The position numbers and the translations under genes were made by a program. A stretch of 21,259 bases of DNA from an uncultured Dorea sp. (GTDB lineage: Bacteria; Bacillota; Clostridia; Lachnospirales; Lachnospiraceae), in NCBI RefSeq assembly GCF_934294775.1, contig NZ_CAKRAH010000045.1, positions 1 through 21,259 on the forward strand, in the 5' to 3' direction. The notes beneath the pieces were generated by a model. It made no database searches, was not told the origin of the DNA, and worked only from the letters and a program-made list of their open reading frames with translations. Below, one piece after another: positions 8,901 to 16,006 of the stretch. Each line of letters opens with the position of its first letter. Position 1 is the stretch's first letter.

Positions 8901-9071
8901 GATCTGCTGGGTCTTTCCCCGGACCAGGCCTGCATAATTCACCACTCGCGCCGTCCCTTGTATCTTACTGACCAGAATCATGATCATCAAAAACAGGGCG
9001 ATCAGAATCACTGTTAAAAGCATCATCAGCATTCTTACTACTTTAGAAATCTTACTGTCTTTACTTTTCAT
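5928..9071 (-). CDS. Membrane hybrid histidine kinase with GGDEF and receiver domains
   Basis: A very large sensor. Residues below count from a GTG at 9083, giving 1051 aa; the ATG at 9071 is preferred because GGAG and AAGG sites precede it. Order: TM1 17-39; extracytoplasmic helical sensor 40-166, whose start RVVNYAGLVRGKTQ resembles PilJ/NarX-type four-helix sensors; TM2 167-187; GGDEF domain about 200-350 with intact GRDGGDEF (275-282) and FDLNN; two PAS-like stretches about 375-490 and 520-650; HisKA with His686; ATPase with N804, DTGIG (837-841) and GTGLGM (868-873); receiver with Asp982, E935/D936, T1014 and K1036. No RxxD inhibitory site precedes GGDEF. It probably makes c-di-GMP and runs a phosphorelay. 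A promoter lies at 9141-9169, and the RelA-like gene follows 47 bases downstream. Confidence 0.93.
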   Translation of the reverse strand: MKSKDSKISKVVRMLMMLLTVILIALFLMIMILVSKIQGTARVVNYAGLVRGKTQQIIKLEDAKEPQDEMIASVASFIEGLRYGSDELDLVRLDDKAFQNKMEELDKDFQELKKEIILVREQGYENTDIIDKSEEFFGVCDEATGLAEKYSQKNASALDRLEKIVIADIIGLICLLGYELIKAVKYAAQNKALKKKVYLDEATGLPNKNRCEEILEGEVPECENGSVALCVFDLNNLRIINNRLGHENGDAYIRSFAVQLRKSLPEEYFAGRDGGDEFIAVLKDVDHAAVKKILEKIRTEMAGYSREHPEMPISYAVGYALSADFEDCTMRDLFRYADKNMYVDKNQAKMKEAADKRKLNLQLLSEVKKRGFRFSDCLYCDALQDQYYVLRAEDSFFLAEDGSYSGAVEQMVQELSEDTSRRDMWERLQIPHLNNKLTKEENVIEIPYFSQKDGESQRGRITILYLDQTADGLLHHFIVGFEVFHSQEQMLKDEKKQLEQYYEQMKQSILENSNYVEALMETAEAIYMVNLTQDTLEKIFYYKERRSFEMDIEFPCSYDEYCKERSAYVTEDTLENYKIVDTSASLIKRFKSGNKQVTVEYLERAKNGQKIWMQKTVLMSQDTMYDVKTGWESTVIHGMILFKDNSEFHEKDEREKKQLQIAYKKADLASKAKTEFLNRMSHDLRTPINGILGMIQMIKKNWEDQEKLKDSVDKIEISTRHLIELVNDVLDMSKIESGHMELQEDIFEIGDIMKEVSVLVQGQLTESGITYCKHRSNIQHTLLKGDALKLRRIMLNLLSNAIKYNKKNGRIDTYATEISCDGQTVLYEFKIIDTGIGMSEDFVRNELFEPFTQEKAGARTQYQGTGLGMSIVKGMIDEMGGMIGVKSIPGEGSEFVFRIPFKIAVVKENDDKNERQQSIRSLEGKKILLVEDNDINMEIAEFYLTDAGIQVEKAWNGKEAVEKFAASELGHYDAVMMDIMMPVMDGIESAKQIRALERKDAKKIPILAMTAQSAEESKESCGQAGMNGYISKPVDPDHLKEILGNCI

Positions 9072-9140
9072 AACCACCTTCACTCCATATATCCTGTTAT
9101 CTGATATTTCACATCTTCCATAACAGATTCTTATTTTATA

Positions 9141-9169
9141 ATAATATCTCTGTTTTATACATTTTGCAA
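9141..9169 (-). promoter_or_regulatory. Promoter of the hybrid kinase / RelA-like unit
   Basis: On minus, TTGCAA (9164-9169) and TATTAT (9141-9146) lie 17 bases apart, giving a leader of about 60 bases before the ATG at 9071. It shares its -35 hexamer with the AGCS promoter. Confidence 0.65.
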
Positions 9170-9211
9170 TTTTCTCTTTGCTAATATGCTAGTACAAAGT
9201 CAGATACAAAA

Positions 9212-9249
9212 AACTTGCCACCTGCTACTTCTTACAAATGCATGGCAAT
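9212..9249 (-). repeat. Interspersed repeat copy B1
   Basis: First of two tandem copies. TTGCCA at one end pairs perfectly with TGGCAA at the other. Read on minus it begins TTGCCATGCATTTG and ends GGTGGCAAGTT. It lies just upstream of the kinase promoter. Confidence 0.65.
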
Positions 9250-9255
9250 ACATAA

Positions 9256-9292
9256 AACTTGCCACTGACAGCATCTCTTGCATACTATGGTA
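9256..9292 (-). repeat. Interspersed repeat copy B2
   Basis: Starts 44 bases from B1 in the same orientation. Read on minus it contains GTATGCAAGAGATGCTGTCA and TGGCAAGTTTT, close to copies D and E. It abuts the sacA terminator. Confidence 0.7.
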
Positions 9293-9294
9293 TA

Positions 9295-9342
9295 AAAAAT
9301 GTGGACTGGCACCTCTTTTTTCAGGAACCTGTCCACATTTTT
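9295..9342. terminator. Terminator of the sucrose operon
   Basis: AAAAATGTGGAC (9295-9306) pairs with GTCCACATTTTT (9331-9342) as a perfect 12-bp stem. T-runs follow on both strands, so it can work in both directions. It lies about 50 bases after the sacA stop. The 9084-9390 spacer otherwise holds repeats B1/B2 and the kinase promoter. Confidence 0.85.
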
Positions 9343-9390
9343 ATTTTCTTTTCCGTATATTCACCTGTTATATCTTATGCAGTCCGGAAT

Positions 9391-10833
9391 CTATTTTTTA
9401 TATTCAACCTCGAATGATCCAAGTTCATATCCATGAACGCTTCCCTTTACCTCTCTGGATACAAGCTCTACTTTCTGTTCAAGATGTTCACTATATACTC
9501 TTGTTGTCAGAACCGTTTCCCCGTTATTAATGAATATCTCAATGGCTGATGTATCCGAAAAGATGGTAATATCCGAAAGCTCTTCCACCTTAGCAAAGTG
9601 CTGCTTTCTTCCACGTCCGCTTTCTCCCATCGATAAGGTAAAAAGCCCGTCCTTCCAGCTTATTGTAACATCTTCACGAAGCTTAAGCTCCAGATTTTTT
9701 GCTTCTTCCACGTCAAGTCTCAGTTCAAAACAGCAGTCCGCAGGCGCCCACTTTGTAAATGCTTCCAGCTCGCAGGTAAATGCATTTTTACGTAGATCTT
9801 TCATTTCCTTTAATGGATGCTGTAAGATCTTTCCATCCTTCCATTCCAGTTCTCTTGGCATGGTAAGTGCATGGATCCAGTCATATGCAACCGTTGCATC
9901 ATTATCATAATCTGCATCCGGAATCCCCATCCAGCCAATCAGAATTCTTCTACCAGCTTCATCTGCAAATGTCTGTGTCGCATAGATGTCAAATCCTTTG
10001 TCAAATTCCTGGAATTTTCCAAAGCTGTATGATTTGTTCTTCAGGTCAAACTCTACTGGAAAATATCCACACTGGTACACATTCTGGTAATCATATCCCT
10101 TCTGATCTACTCCCTGTGGACAGCATGTCATAATCTGCTGGCCGTCAATCTCGAACAGATCCGGGCATTCCCACATATAACCAAATGGCTTTGCTGTCCG
10201 CACCGTATCGTACCATTTCCAGTGTTCCAGATCGTCGGAACAAAACAAAAGTGCACAGCCATCAGATTCCGCATCACGGCCTCCCTGGATCATATAATAA
10301 CGGCCGTCTTTTTTATAGATTTTTGGATCTCTGACATGCTTGGACATATTCACCGGATAATCATCATTGGTCATTACAAGCTTCTTGTATGCAATATTCT
10401 TTCCATCCGGACTAAATACGTGAATCGTATTCTGTTCCCGTCCATTCATGATATAATCATAATCTTTATCCCAGAGTTTTACATTTCCTGTGTAAAAATA
10501 GTGAATTCCATCTTCACAGGTATAGGCTGATCCGCTATATACACCGTCTCTGTCCCATTCTTCGTCCGGATAAAGGAACGGCTCTTCTTCTTTATAATGA
10601 ATCCAATCCTTTGTTGTGTAATGTCCCCAAAGCTTCGTTCCCCATCCGGCAAGAAATGGTGTATATTGGAAATAAATATGATTCACACCCTGAAATTCAC
10701 ACAGACCATTCGGATCATTCATCCAGCCTGTCGGCGGCATCATATGAAAGTGAAGTCTGTTTTTATCTTTTTTTACATTCTCCCTCATACTTTCATGCTT
10801 CGGATATTCTGTTAAATATGTCTCTTTGTTCAT
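9391..10833 (-). CDS. sacA: Sucrose-6-phosphate hydrolase (GH32)
   Basis: A 480-aa cytoplasmic glycoside hydrolase family 32 enzyme. It splits sucrose-6-phosphate, made by the PTS, into glucose-6-phosphate and fructose. The three acidic catalytic positions are present: nucleophile Asp40 in GWMNDPNG, Asp169 in RDP (168-170) and acid/base Glu222 in WECPDLF. The five-bladed propeller is followed by the usual beta-sandwich tail. There is no signal peptide, which fits an intracellular enzyme rather than a secreted invertase or levanase. It starts 21 bases after the PTS gene with an AGGA site close to the ATG, so it is co-transcribed. No fructokinase gene is present in the window. Confidence 0.95.
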   Translation of the reverse strand: MNKETYLTEYPKHESMRENVKKDKNRLHFHMMPPTGWMNDPNGLCEFQGVNHIYFQYTPFLAGWGTKLWGHYTTKDWIHYKEEEPFLYPDEEWDRDGVYSGSAYTCEDGIHYFYTGNVKLWDKDYDYIMNGREQNTIHVFSPDGKNIAYKKLVMTNDDYPVNMSKHVRDPKIYKKDGRYYMIQGGRDAESDGCALLFCSDDLEHWKWYDTVRTAKPFGYMWECPDLFEIDGQQIMTCCPQGVDQKGYDYQNVYQCGYFPVEFDLKNKSYSFGKFQEFDKGFDIYATQTFADEAGRRILIGWMGIPDADYDNDATVAYDWIHALTMPRELEWKDGKILQHPLKEMKDLRKNAFTCELEAFTKWAPADCCFELRLDVEEAKNLELKLREDVTISWKDGLFTLSMGESGRGRKQHFAKVEELSDITIFSDTSAIEIFINNGETVLTTRVYSEHLEQKVELVSREVKGSVHGYELGSFEVEYKK

Positions 10834-10854
10834 CTGTTCCTGTCCACCTTATCC

Positions 10855-12774
10855 TTACACGATTTCAGCCATCTTATCATTTTTTGCAATATGTTTTTCT
10901 TCTGTTTTGATGGTCTTTCCTTCCGGAAGCTCTGTGAAGATAACAAGAATCTCCGGAGAGTATCCATGCTTCTTCACCAGGTCGATGTCAAATCTGATAA
11001 GTGCTTCTTCTGCTGTTACTTCCTGTCCTTCTTTTACAAGTGTCTCAAATCCTTCACCGTTCATATTGACGGTATCTACCCCGCAGTGAATCAGGATCTC
11101 TGCTCCATCTGCAGTTGTAAGTCCGATTGCATGTCCGGTTGGATATACGAGTGATACGGTTGCCTTACATGGTGCCATAACGGTTCCGTCTTCCGGAAAG
11201 ATAACGACACCGTCTCCAAGTACCTTGTTTGCAAATGTCGGATCTGTCGATGCTTCGATATCTTTTACTGTTCCCTCTGCTGATGCATAGACTGCACCAG
11301 GCTCTTCTGTAATAACTGCCTTTGTTGTATCATTTTCTTTTGTATCGTTCTTTTTGTCATTTTTATTCTTATCCGGTGCTGACCACATTTTTCCAAAGAT
11401 GACTGTACATACAAATCCAATCGTAATCGCGATTGCATGTGCAATGATGTAGTTAATGTACCCGTGATGTGCCGGATTAGCAATTGCCATTCCAGGAAGT
11501 GCAGTTGTACCGAATCCAAGAGCAGTAAGCTTTGAATAGTATACATATGCACCTGCAACGGCACCACCGATACATCCACCGATCAATGGGAACTTGTAAC
11601 GTAAGTTTACTCCGAAGATTGCCGGTTCACTGATACCAAATAATGTCGAGCAGAAACTTGGAATACAAAGCTCTCTGGCTTTTAAATTCTTCCAGTTCAG
11701 TGCAAGATAACCAAGTACCGCACCACTTTGTCCAAATAAAGCTACAGACATCAGTGGATTTAAAAAGTTTGTTCCTGTCGATGCAATAAGCTGTGCTTCT
11801 ACCGCACCGATAATGTGATGAAGACCTGTGATAACTACGATCTGCTGAACTCCGGCAAATAACGCATATCCGAATGCTCCCAGATGCTCTGTACTCCACA
11901 TCAGTCCGTCTGTGATTCCATTAGAAAGAATTCGTCCTGCCGGACCTACAAGTGTAAAAAGTAATACCGTAGAGATAAATACTGTCAGCATTGGTGCAAC
12001 CAGAAGCTTGATTACATCCGGAATTACCTTATTGAAGAATTTATCCAGTTTTGCAACTACAAATCCCATCATAAGCGCGATGATGATTCCTCCCTGGAAT
12101 CCTACCATCTCAATCTTCAGTCCGAACAGACGGATAACTTCTATATCAACGGTTCCCTGTGCAGCCTGATAAGCATTGGCAAGAGAACTGTCTAACATGA
12201 TTGCTCCGATTACCATACCAAGAACCGGATTCCCGCCAAATCTTTTTACGGCTGAATAGCATACTGCCATTGGAAGGATTGCAAAGATACCTGTAGACGC
12301 AAGACTTACCAGCCGGTTGATCGCATATAAGGTATCATGTGTCTTTACTACTTCAAGTCCGCCAAGGACGCTTGTAATTCCCATCAGAAGGGCTGCTGCA
12401 AGAAGTGCCGGCATGATTCCGATAAATACATCAGATAACGCTTTGATCACTGCCTGAAGTGGATTCTGCCTCTTCGCACTTTCTTCCTTCAGATCTCCCA
12501 GTGACATATTCTGTGTATTCGTATACTCGGCAAATACCTCATATACATCATTCACTGTTCCAGCTCCCAGGATCAGCTGTAACTGATTACCTGCTATGAA
12601 CGCACCTTTTACTTTATCGATATCTTCCAGTTTTTCAATATCTGCAAGATCATTATCTTTCAATACGATCCTGAGTCTGGTTGCACAGTGTGCTGTTCCC
12701 TGGATATTATCCATTCCACCAATATTGGCTACGATCTGTTTTGATATTTCCAGATACTCATTGTTCTTTCCCAT
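10855..12774 (-). CDS. PTS sucrose transporter, fused EIIBCA
   Basis: A 639-aa membrane permease of the glucose/sucrose (beta-glucoside) PTS family that takes up and phosphorylates its sugar. The N-terminal EIIB has the phosphorylated Cys30 (HCATRLRIVLKD). EIIC occupies about 105-450, with the family block GHHIIGAVEAQLI-like reading GLHHIIGAVEAQ and a GISEPAIFGVNLR segment. A charged linker follows, then a C-terminal Crr-type EIIA with His563 (EILIHCGVDTV). Sucrose specificity is inferred from the adjacent GH32 hydrolase and LacI regulator. AAGGAG seven bases upstream sets the start. The promoter at 12829-12856 has two operators. The short leader before EIIB and the domain order match ScrA/SacP-type enzymes with a fused EIIA. 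Confidence 0.95.
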   Translation of the reverse strand: MGKNNEYLEISKQIVANIGGMDNIQGTAHCATRLRIVLKDNDLADIEKLEDIDKVKGAFIAGNQLQLILGAGTVNDVYEVFAEYTNTQNMSLGDLKEESAKRQNPLQAVIKALSDVFIGIMPALLAAALLMGITSVLGGLEVVKTHDTLYAINRLVSLASTGIFAILPMAVCYSAVKRFGGNPVLGMVIGAIMLDSSLANAYQAAQGTVDIEVIRLFGLKIEMVGFQGGIIIALMMGFVVAKLDKFFNKVIPDVIKLLVAPMLTVFISTVLLFTLVGPAGRILSNGITDGLMWSTEHLGAFGYALFAGVQQIVVITGLHHIIGAVEAQLIASTGTNFLNPLMSVALFGQSGAVLGYLALNWKNLKARELCIPSFCSTLFGISEPAIFGVNLRYKFPLIGGCIGGAVAGAYVYYSKLTALGFGTTALPGMAIANPAHHGYINYIIAHAIAITIGFVCTVIFGKMWSAPDKNKNDKKNDTKENDTTKAVITEEPGAVYASAEGTVKDIEASTDPTFANKVLGDGVVIFPEDGTVMAPCKATVSLVYPTGHAIGLTTADGAEILIHCGVDTVNMNGEGFETLVKEGQEVTAEEALIRFDIDLVKKHGYSPEILVIFTELPEGKTIKTEEKHIAKNDKMAEIV

Positions 12775-12802
12775 TTCTCTTCTCCTTGTATTATTTTGTT
12801 TT

Positions 12803-12814
12803 GGAACCGGTTCC
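12803..12814. promoter_or_regulatory. Operator O1, perfect 12-bp palindrome
   Basis: GGAACCGGTTCC lies just downstream of the predicted transcription start (about 12822), where a bound LacI-family repressor would block the promoter. With its flanks it also fits 14 of the 15 positions of the CcpA cre consensus. Confidence 0.8.
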
Positions 12815-12828
12815 GTTCCTATGTTTTT

Positions 12829-12856
12829 ATTATATACATCAGCTTTTGTATGTCAA
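12829..12856 (-). promoter_or_regulatory. Sucrose operon promoter
   Basis: On minus, a perfect TTGACA (12851-12856) and a perfect TATAAT (12829-12834) are separated by 16 bases. Flanking operators imply repression of a naturally strong promoter. Confidence 0.88.
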
Positions 12857-12880
12857 CACAAAACGTCACTGCAATTTCAT

Positions 12881-12900
12881 TTTTGGAAACGGTTCCAAAA
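12881..12900. promoter_or_regulatory. Operator O2 / cre-like site
   Basis: TTTTGGAAACGGTTCCAAAA is a 20-base near-palindrome centred about 68 bases upstream of the transcription start and 82 bases from O1. TTGGAAACGGTTCCA fits the full Gram-positive cre consensus WTGNAANCGNWWNCA. It may bind the local repressor, CcpA or both. Confidence 0.75.
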
Positions 12901-12929
12901 ATCAATATCAAAATTTGTCTATATTGCAC

Positions 12930-12960
12930 AAAAGCGGGTCTGTCCAATTGACAGATCCGC
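12930..12960 (-). terminator. lacI terminator
   Basis: An 11-bp stem with one G:U pair (12934-12944 with 12950-12960) is followed on minus by TTTTGTG, eight bases after the regulator stop. It separates the repressor transcript from the sucrose operon. Confidence 0.85.
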
Positions 12961-12967
12961 CTGATTC

Positions 12968-13957
12968 TCAGTTCCCTTTTACACTTTTTCTTTCTATAAT
13001 TTCATACGGGTTGACCTGAAGCGGGCTTACCGGCTTTCCTAAAATCATCTGGATCATCGACTCCGCACTGATCTCCCCCCAGTTCTTCCAGTCAAATTTT
13101 ACCGTCGTAAGTGGCGGCTGTAACAGTTCTCCTGCTTCATAATCGCCAAATCCTACCACGGATACTTCTTCCGGTATCCGTATACCTTTCTCTGACATTA
13201 CTTTGTACACACCAAATGCGATACGGTCTGTTGCGCATACGACTGCCGCCGGTGTCTTCATATGATCTACAAATTTCTGTACATTTTCAATTGCATTTTC
13301 ATAAAAGAACGTTGTCTCTATCACTTCTTTTGGCTTTTTCTCACAGGACATAAGTCCATCGATCACTCCATGGCGTCGTTCTCCTCCTACTGCCGGGTCA
13401 TCTTCCGGTACCCAGAGCATATAAATCTCTTTGAACTTACGTTGTCCGATATAATTACCCACCGCATATCCTGCATTGTAATCATCATTAATGACAGAAT
13501 TCTCTCCCGGGAAGCGTTGTCCAAGAAACAGGATTGGAATTTTTAACTTCTTTACTGCTTCTTCGTATTCTTTTGTGCTTCCCGTCGCAAGAACCATAAT
13601 TCCATCTACATTCATATTCTTCAGCCGTTCGATACAGCGTATTTCTTCTTCGATATCATTTTCCGTATGCATGATAAGAGGTGTATAATCATTTTTCTTA
13701 AGATAGGCAACGATTACTTCTACAAGTCTCGGTGTTGTTACCGAGTTAAATCCAGGTACCGTAAGTCCTATGATCCGGCTCTCTTTTGCATTCAGCCTTG
13801 CAAACAGATTCGGCTCATAATTATTTTCTTCGATGATTTTTTTTATCTTCTGGGCCGTTGCATCTTTGACGCTTCCCCCGTTCAGATATCTTGATACAGT
13901 ACTTTTTGCCACACCGGACATCTGGGCTATATCATTTATTGTCAGTTTTTTTTCCAA
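12968..13957 (-). CDS. LacI-family sucrose regulator
   Basis: A DNA-binding repressor that probably controls the adjacent PTS/sacA operon. The N-terminal LacI helix-turn-helix is LTINDIAQMSGVAKSTVSRY, followed by the hinge NYEPNLFARLNAKESRIIGL, then the periplasmic-binding-like effector domain (CATDRIAFGVYK, VSVVGFGDYE, PPLTTVKFD). I choose a TTG start at 13957, giving MEKKLTIND with GGGGGA seven bases upstream. An ATG at 13972 has no ribosome site, and an ATG at 14047 would begin about nine bases into the transcript and translate an interspersed repeat. The gene has its own promoter (14063-14092) and terminator. The inducer is unknown, but sucrose-6-phosphate or fructose phosphates are typical for SacR/ScrR-type proteins. 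Confidence 0.92.
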   Translation of the reverse strand: MEKKLTINDIAQMSGVAKSTVSRYLNGGSVKDATAQKIKKIIEENNYEPNLFARLNAKESRIIGLTVPGFNSVTTPRLVEVIVAYLKKNDYTPLIMHTENDIEEEIRCIERLKNMNVDGIMVLATGSTKEYEEAVKKLKIPILFLGQRFPGENSVINDDYNAGYAVGNYIGQRKFKEIYMLWVPEDDPAVGGERRHGVIDGLMSCEKKPKEVIETTFFYENAIENVQKFVDHMKTPAAVVCATDRIAFGVYKVMSEKGIRIPEEVSVVGFGDYEAGELLQPPLTTVKFDWKNWGEISAESMIQMILGKPVSPLQVNPYEIIERKSVKGN

Positions 13958-14003
13958 ATTATTTTCCCCCATAGCGTCTATTTCGAACCTGCTTATAATA
14001 CAG

Positions 14004-14040
14004 AGAACCTGCCAGTGACAGCTTCTTCCGGACACATGCC
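14004..14040 (-). repeat. Interspersed repeat copy C, in the lacI leader
   Basis: Identical to copy D over 21 bases (14004-14024 versus 14127-14147), then divergent. It lies inside the predicted 5' untranslated region of the regulator gene. Confidence 0.75.
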
Positions 14041-14062
14041 GATTCAAAATGTCTTAATATGT

Positions 14063-14092
14063 ATTATACTCTTCTTTGAAATTTCCTGTCAA
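14063..14092 (-). promoter_or_regulatory. Promoter of the LacI-type regulator
   Basis: On minus, perfect TTGACA (14087-14092) and TATAAT (14063-14068) have an 18-base spacer. The transcript would start near 14056, leaving about 100 bases of leader before the TTG at 13957. No GGAACC-type operator is seen, so autorepression is not evident. Confidence 0.8.
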
Positions 14093-14126
14093 TTTATCTC
14101 CTGTCCGAAATAGAGGATTCACACAA

Positions 14127-14166
14127 AGAACCTGCCAGTGACAGCTTATCTTGCATCCTATGGCAG
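14127..14166 (-). repeat. Interspersed repeat copy D
   Basis: The most complete copy. TGCCA at one end and TGGCA at the other form the dyad, with AAGCTGTCACTGGCAGGTT on minus. It sits between the dehydrogenase terminator and the regulator promoter. Confidence 0.75.
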
Positions 14167-14169
14167 CTA

Positions 14170-14204
14170 AAAAACCGGAATCCTGTTCGTGAATTCCGGT
14201 TTTT
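14170..14204. terminator. Terminator of the polyol/uronate dehydrogenase gene
   Basis: AAAAACCGGAAT (14170-14181) pairs exactly with ATTCCGGTTTTT (14193-14204). T-tracts follow on both strands. It is 65 bases past the dehydrogenase stop. Confidence 0.85.
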
Positions 14205-14269
14205 CTTCATTCTCTGACCATATAGCTAAGAGAAATTTGCTTTTTCCTCTTCTCTGTATGGAAATGTGA

Positions 14270-15889
14270 TTACATATTCATATATTTGTGTACGGTTGCT
14301 GCTACTGCACCTTTTCCTGCGATCATCTCGCGGAACATTCCTTCGATCTTTTCTCCGATTCCTGCTTTATAAAGATCGGTAAAGAAGATTCTTTCATTTG
14401 AAAGGATTGGTCTTAACTGGTCTTTTAAGCTGTCTGGCTGTCCAATGACTACATCCTTTAACATCTCCGGAATCTCAACATTCATCGGATCTGGTGCCAG
14501 TTCATATGTATTACCCTGGTCATCTGTTGCAAGCATATATCTGAGCCATCCTGCAATTCCAAGAGGAATTGCTGTAAGGCGTGATGCGTCACCATATTTT
14601 GCCACATATGCTTTTACAGTCTCTCCAAAACGTACGCCAACCCCCTGGGATACGTCTACTGCCAGACGGATGTTAGTATCTCCCAAATATTCATTCGGGA
14701 AGCGGTCATTAAAAAGTTCATCAACAAATTCCTGTGGTGAAAGGATCTTCGGATCTGGTACTACCGGAAGTCCTTCATCATATGCAACCATGCGGGCCAT
14801 CTTCATCATGTCTGCATTGGTATTGAGCATATGTGCAAATAATTCTTCACCAAGTACTACTCCGATCGGACCTGTTGCAGAATGTACCGGATTAAGGCAT
14901 ACGGTTACTTTCATACGTTCTGACATATTGACTGTCTCTCTGTCAGCCAGATATACACCGAATCCTTTTTCAAGCTCCGGACGTCCGTTCGGGAAGCTGT
15001 CCTCAATTACAAGGTACTGTGGTTTTTCTGCATTGGCAAATGGTGCAATATATGTACGTTTTCCTGTCACTACAGGCTGGATGTCTTCTACCCCAAGCTT
15101 CTCAAGATCTGCTGCAATCTGCTCGCTTGGACGTGGTGTGATCTTATCGATCATCGTCCATGGGAATGCAATGGTCTTTTCATCACTTACATATTCTACG
15201 AATCCCGCGTCTACGAATCCTGCTTCTTTCCATGCTTCCGTCATAGTCAGCACAGATTTTCTAAGTCCTGCGCCGTTCTGGGAACAGTTATCCATAGACA
15301 CCAGTGCCAGTGGGTATTTTCCTTCTTTATATCTTTCATATAACATTGCTGTCAGAACTGCCATAGCTCCAACTGCTTTGTCCGGTCCGTTTTTAACATC
15401 TGCTTCTACATATGGAAGCCATGTACCGTCTGCCTTCTGTAATGCATATCCTTTTTCTGTGATGGTAAATGATACCAGCTTTAAAGACGGGCTTTTGAAG
15501 ATCTCTTTCAGACGGTTCCACTGTTCCGCATCGGAAGACTGTGCCTTTACAGCCTCTGCAAGTGATCCAACTACTTTATAATCTCTGGTTCCGTCTCCGT
15601 TAAGGATTACGCTCAGTCCCAGATTATCATGTGGTCTGTAGATCTTGTCTACAACATCATAGTCAAATGTCTCTACACAGGTGATACCTCTGTCCATCGC
15701 GCCTTCTTCCAGAAGTCCATCTGCGATTCCGCCGATGAAGATACGGAATATATTACCAATTCCAAAATGTACCCATTCAGGTTCTTTTACTGCTTTTGCA
15801 GAAACTGCTTCTACATCATATCCCGGCAGTTTAATCCCTGCTTTTTCCCATGCTTCACGATTCTTGATACCATCCAATGTTAATTTCAT
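14270..15889 (-). CDS. Mannitol dehydrogenase-family oxidoreductase (fructuronate reductase-like)
   Basis: A 539-aa cytoplasmic NAD(P)-dependent polyol-specific long-chain dehydrogenase. The N-terminal Rossmann part has HFGIGNIFR (41-49). SMDN (198-201) supplies the conserved Asn. The C-terminal helical domain carries the family's Lys/Asn/His set as K327, N333 and H336 in MKVTVCLNPVHS. Members of this length in Firmicutes are usually called D-mannonate oxidoreductase (UxuB), which interconverts fructuronate and mannonate, but mannitol/fructose activity is possible and the neighbours do not settle it: no uxuA, uxaC or kdgK is present. The ATG at 15889 is chosen for its GGAGG site seven bases upstream; an earlier start would overlap that site. 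It is divergent from the ROK regulator, which may control it. Confidence 0.88.
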   Translation of the reverse strand: MKLTLDGIKNREAWEKAGIKLPGYDVEAVSAKAVKEPEWVHFGIGNIFRIFIGGIADGLLEEGAMDRGITCVETFDYDVVDKIYRPHDNLGLSVILNGDGTRDYKVVGSLAEAVKAQSSDAEQWNRLKEIFKSPSLKLVSFTITEKGYALQKADGTWLPYVEADVKNGPDKAVGAMAVLTAMLYERYKEGKYPLALVSMDNCSQNGAGLRKSVLTMTEAWKEAGFVDAGFVEYVSDEKTIAFPWTMIDKITPRPSEQIAADLEKLGVEDIQPVVTGKRTYIAPFANAEKPQYLVIEDSFPNGRPELEKGFGVYLADRETVNMSERMKVTVCLNPVHSATGPIGVVLGEELFAHMLNTNADMMKMARMVAYDEGLPVVPDPKILSPQEFVDELFNDRFPNEYLGDTNIRLAVDVSQGVGVRFGETVKAYVAKYGDASRLTAIPLGIAGWLRYMLATDDQGNTYELAPDPMNVEIPEMLKDVVIGQPDSLKDQLRPILSNERIFFTDLYKAGIGEKIEGMFREMIAGKGAVAATVHKYMNM

Positions 15890-15970
15890 GCTATGACCTC
15901 CATCATTTTTCATTTCTTATCCTTATTCTTTTTCCTTGTTTTTTCTCGTTACACTTTTTATGATCTAGTC

Positions 15971-16006
15971 TCTATACTTTTGATTGTGTCTTAACTGTAA
16001 GTTAAG
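15971..16006 (-). promoter_or_regulatory. Candidate dehydrogenase promoter with overlapping palindrome
   Basis: The palindrome CTTAAC-TGTAA-GTTAAG (15990-16006) overlaps a possible -35 TTACAG, paired with a -10 TATAGA (15971-15976) at 18 bases on minus. This is a plausible ROK-regulator operator. The rest of the 15890-16269 spacer is AT-rich, with only weak plus-strand promoter candidates for the ROK gene (TTGACA at 16034-16039 with a poor -10). Confidence 0.4.

Noticed and set aside
13958..14047. An N-terminal extension of the LacI-type regulator
   Set aside because: It translates repeat copy C and would begin only about nine bases after the predicted transcription start.
14445..15581. A 378-codon plus-strand open frame
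   Set aside because: It lies wholly antisense to the well-supported dehydrogenase, is rich in Ser/Thr/Pro as mirror frames are, and has no recognisable motif or ribosome site.
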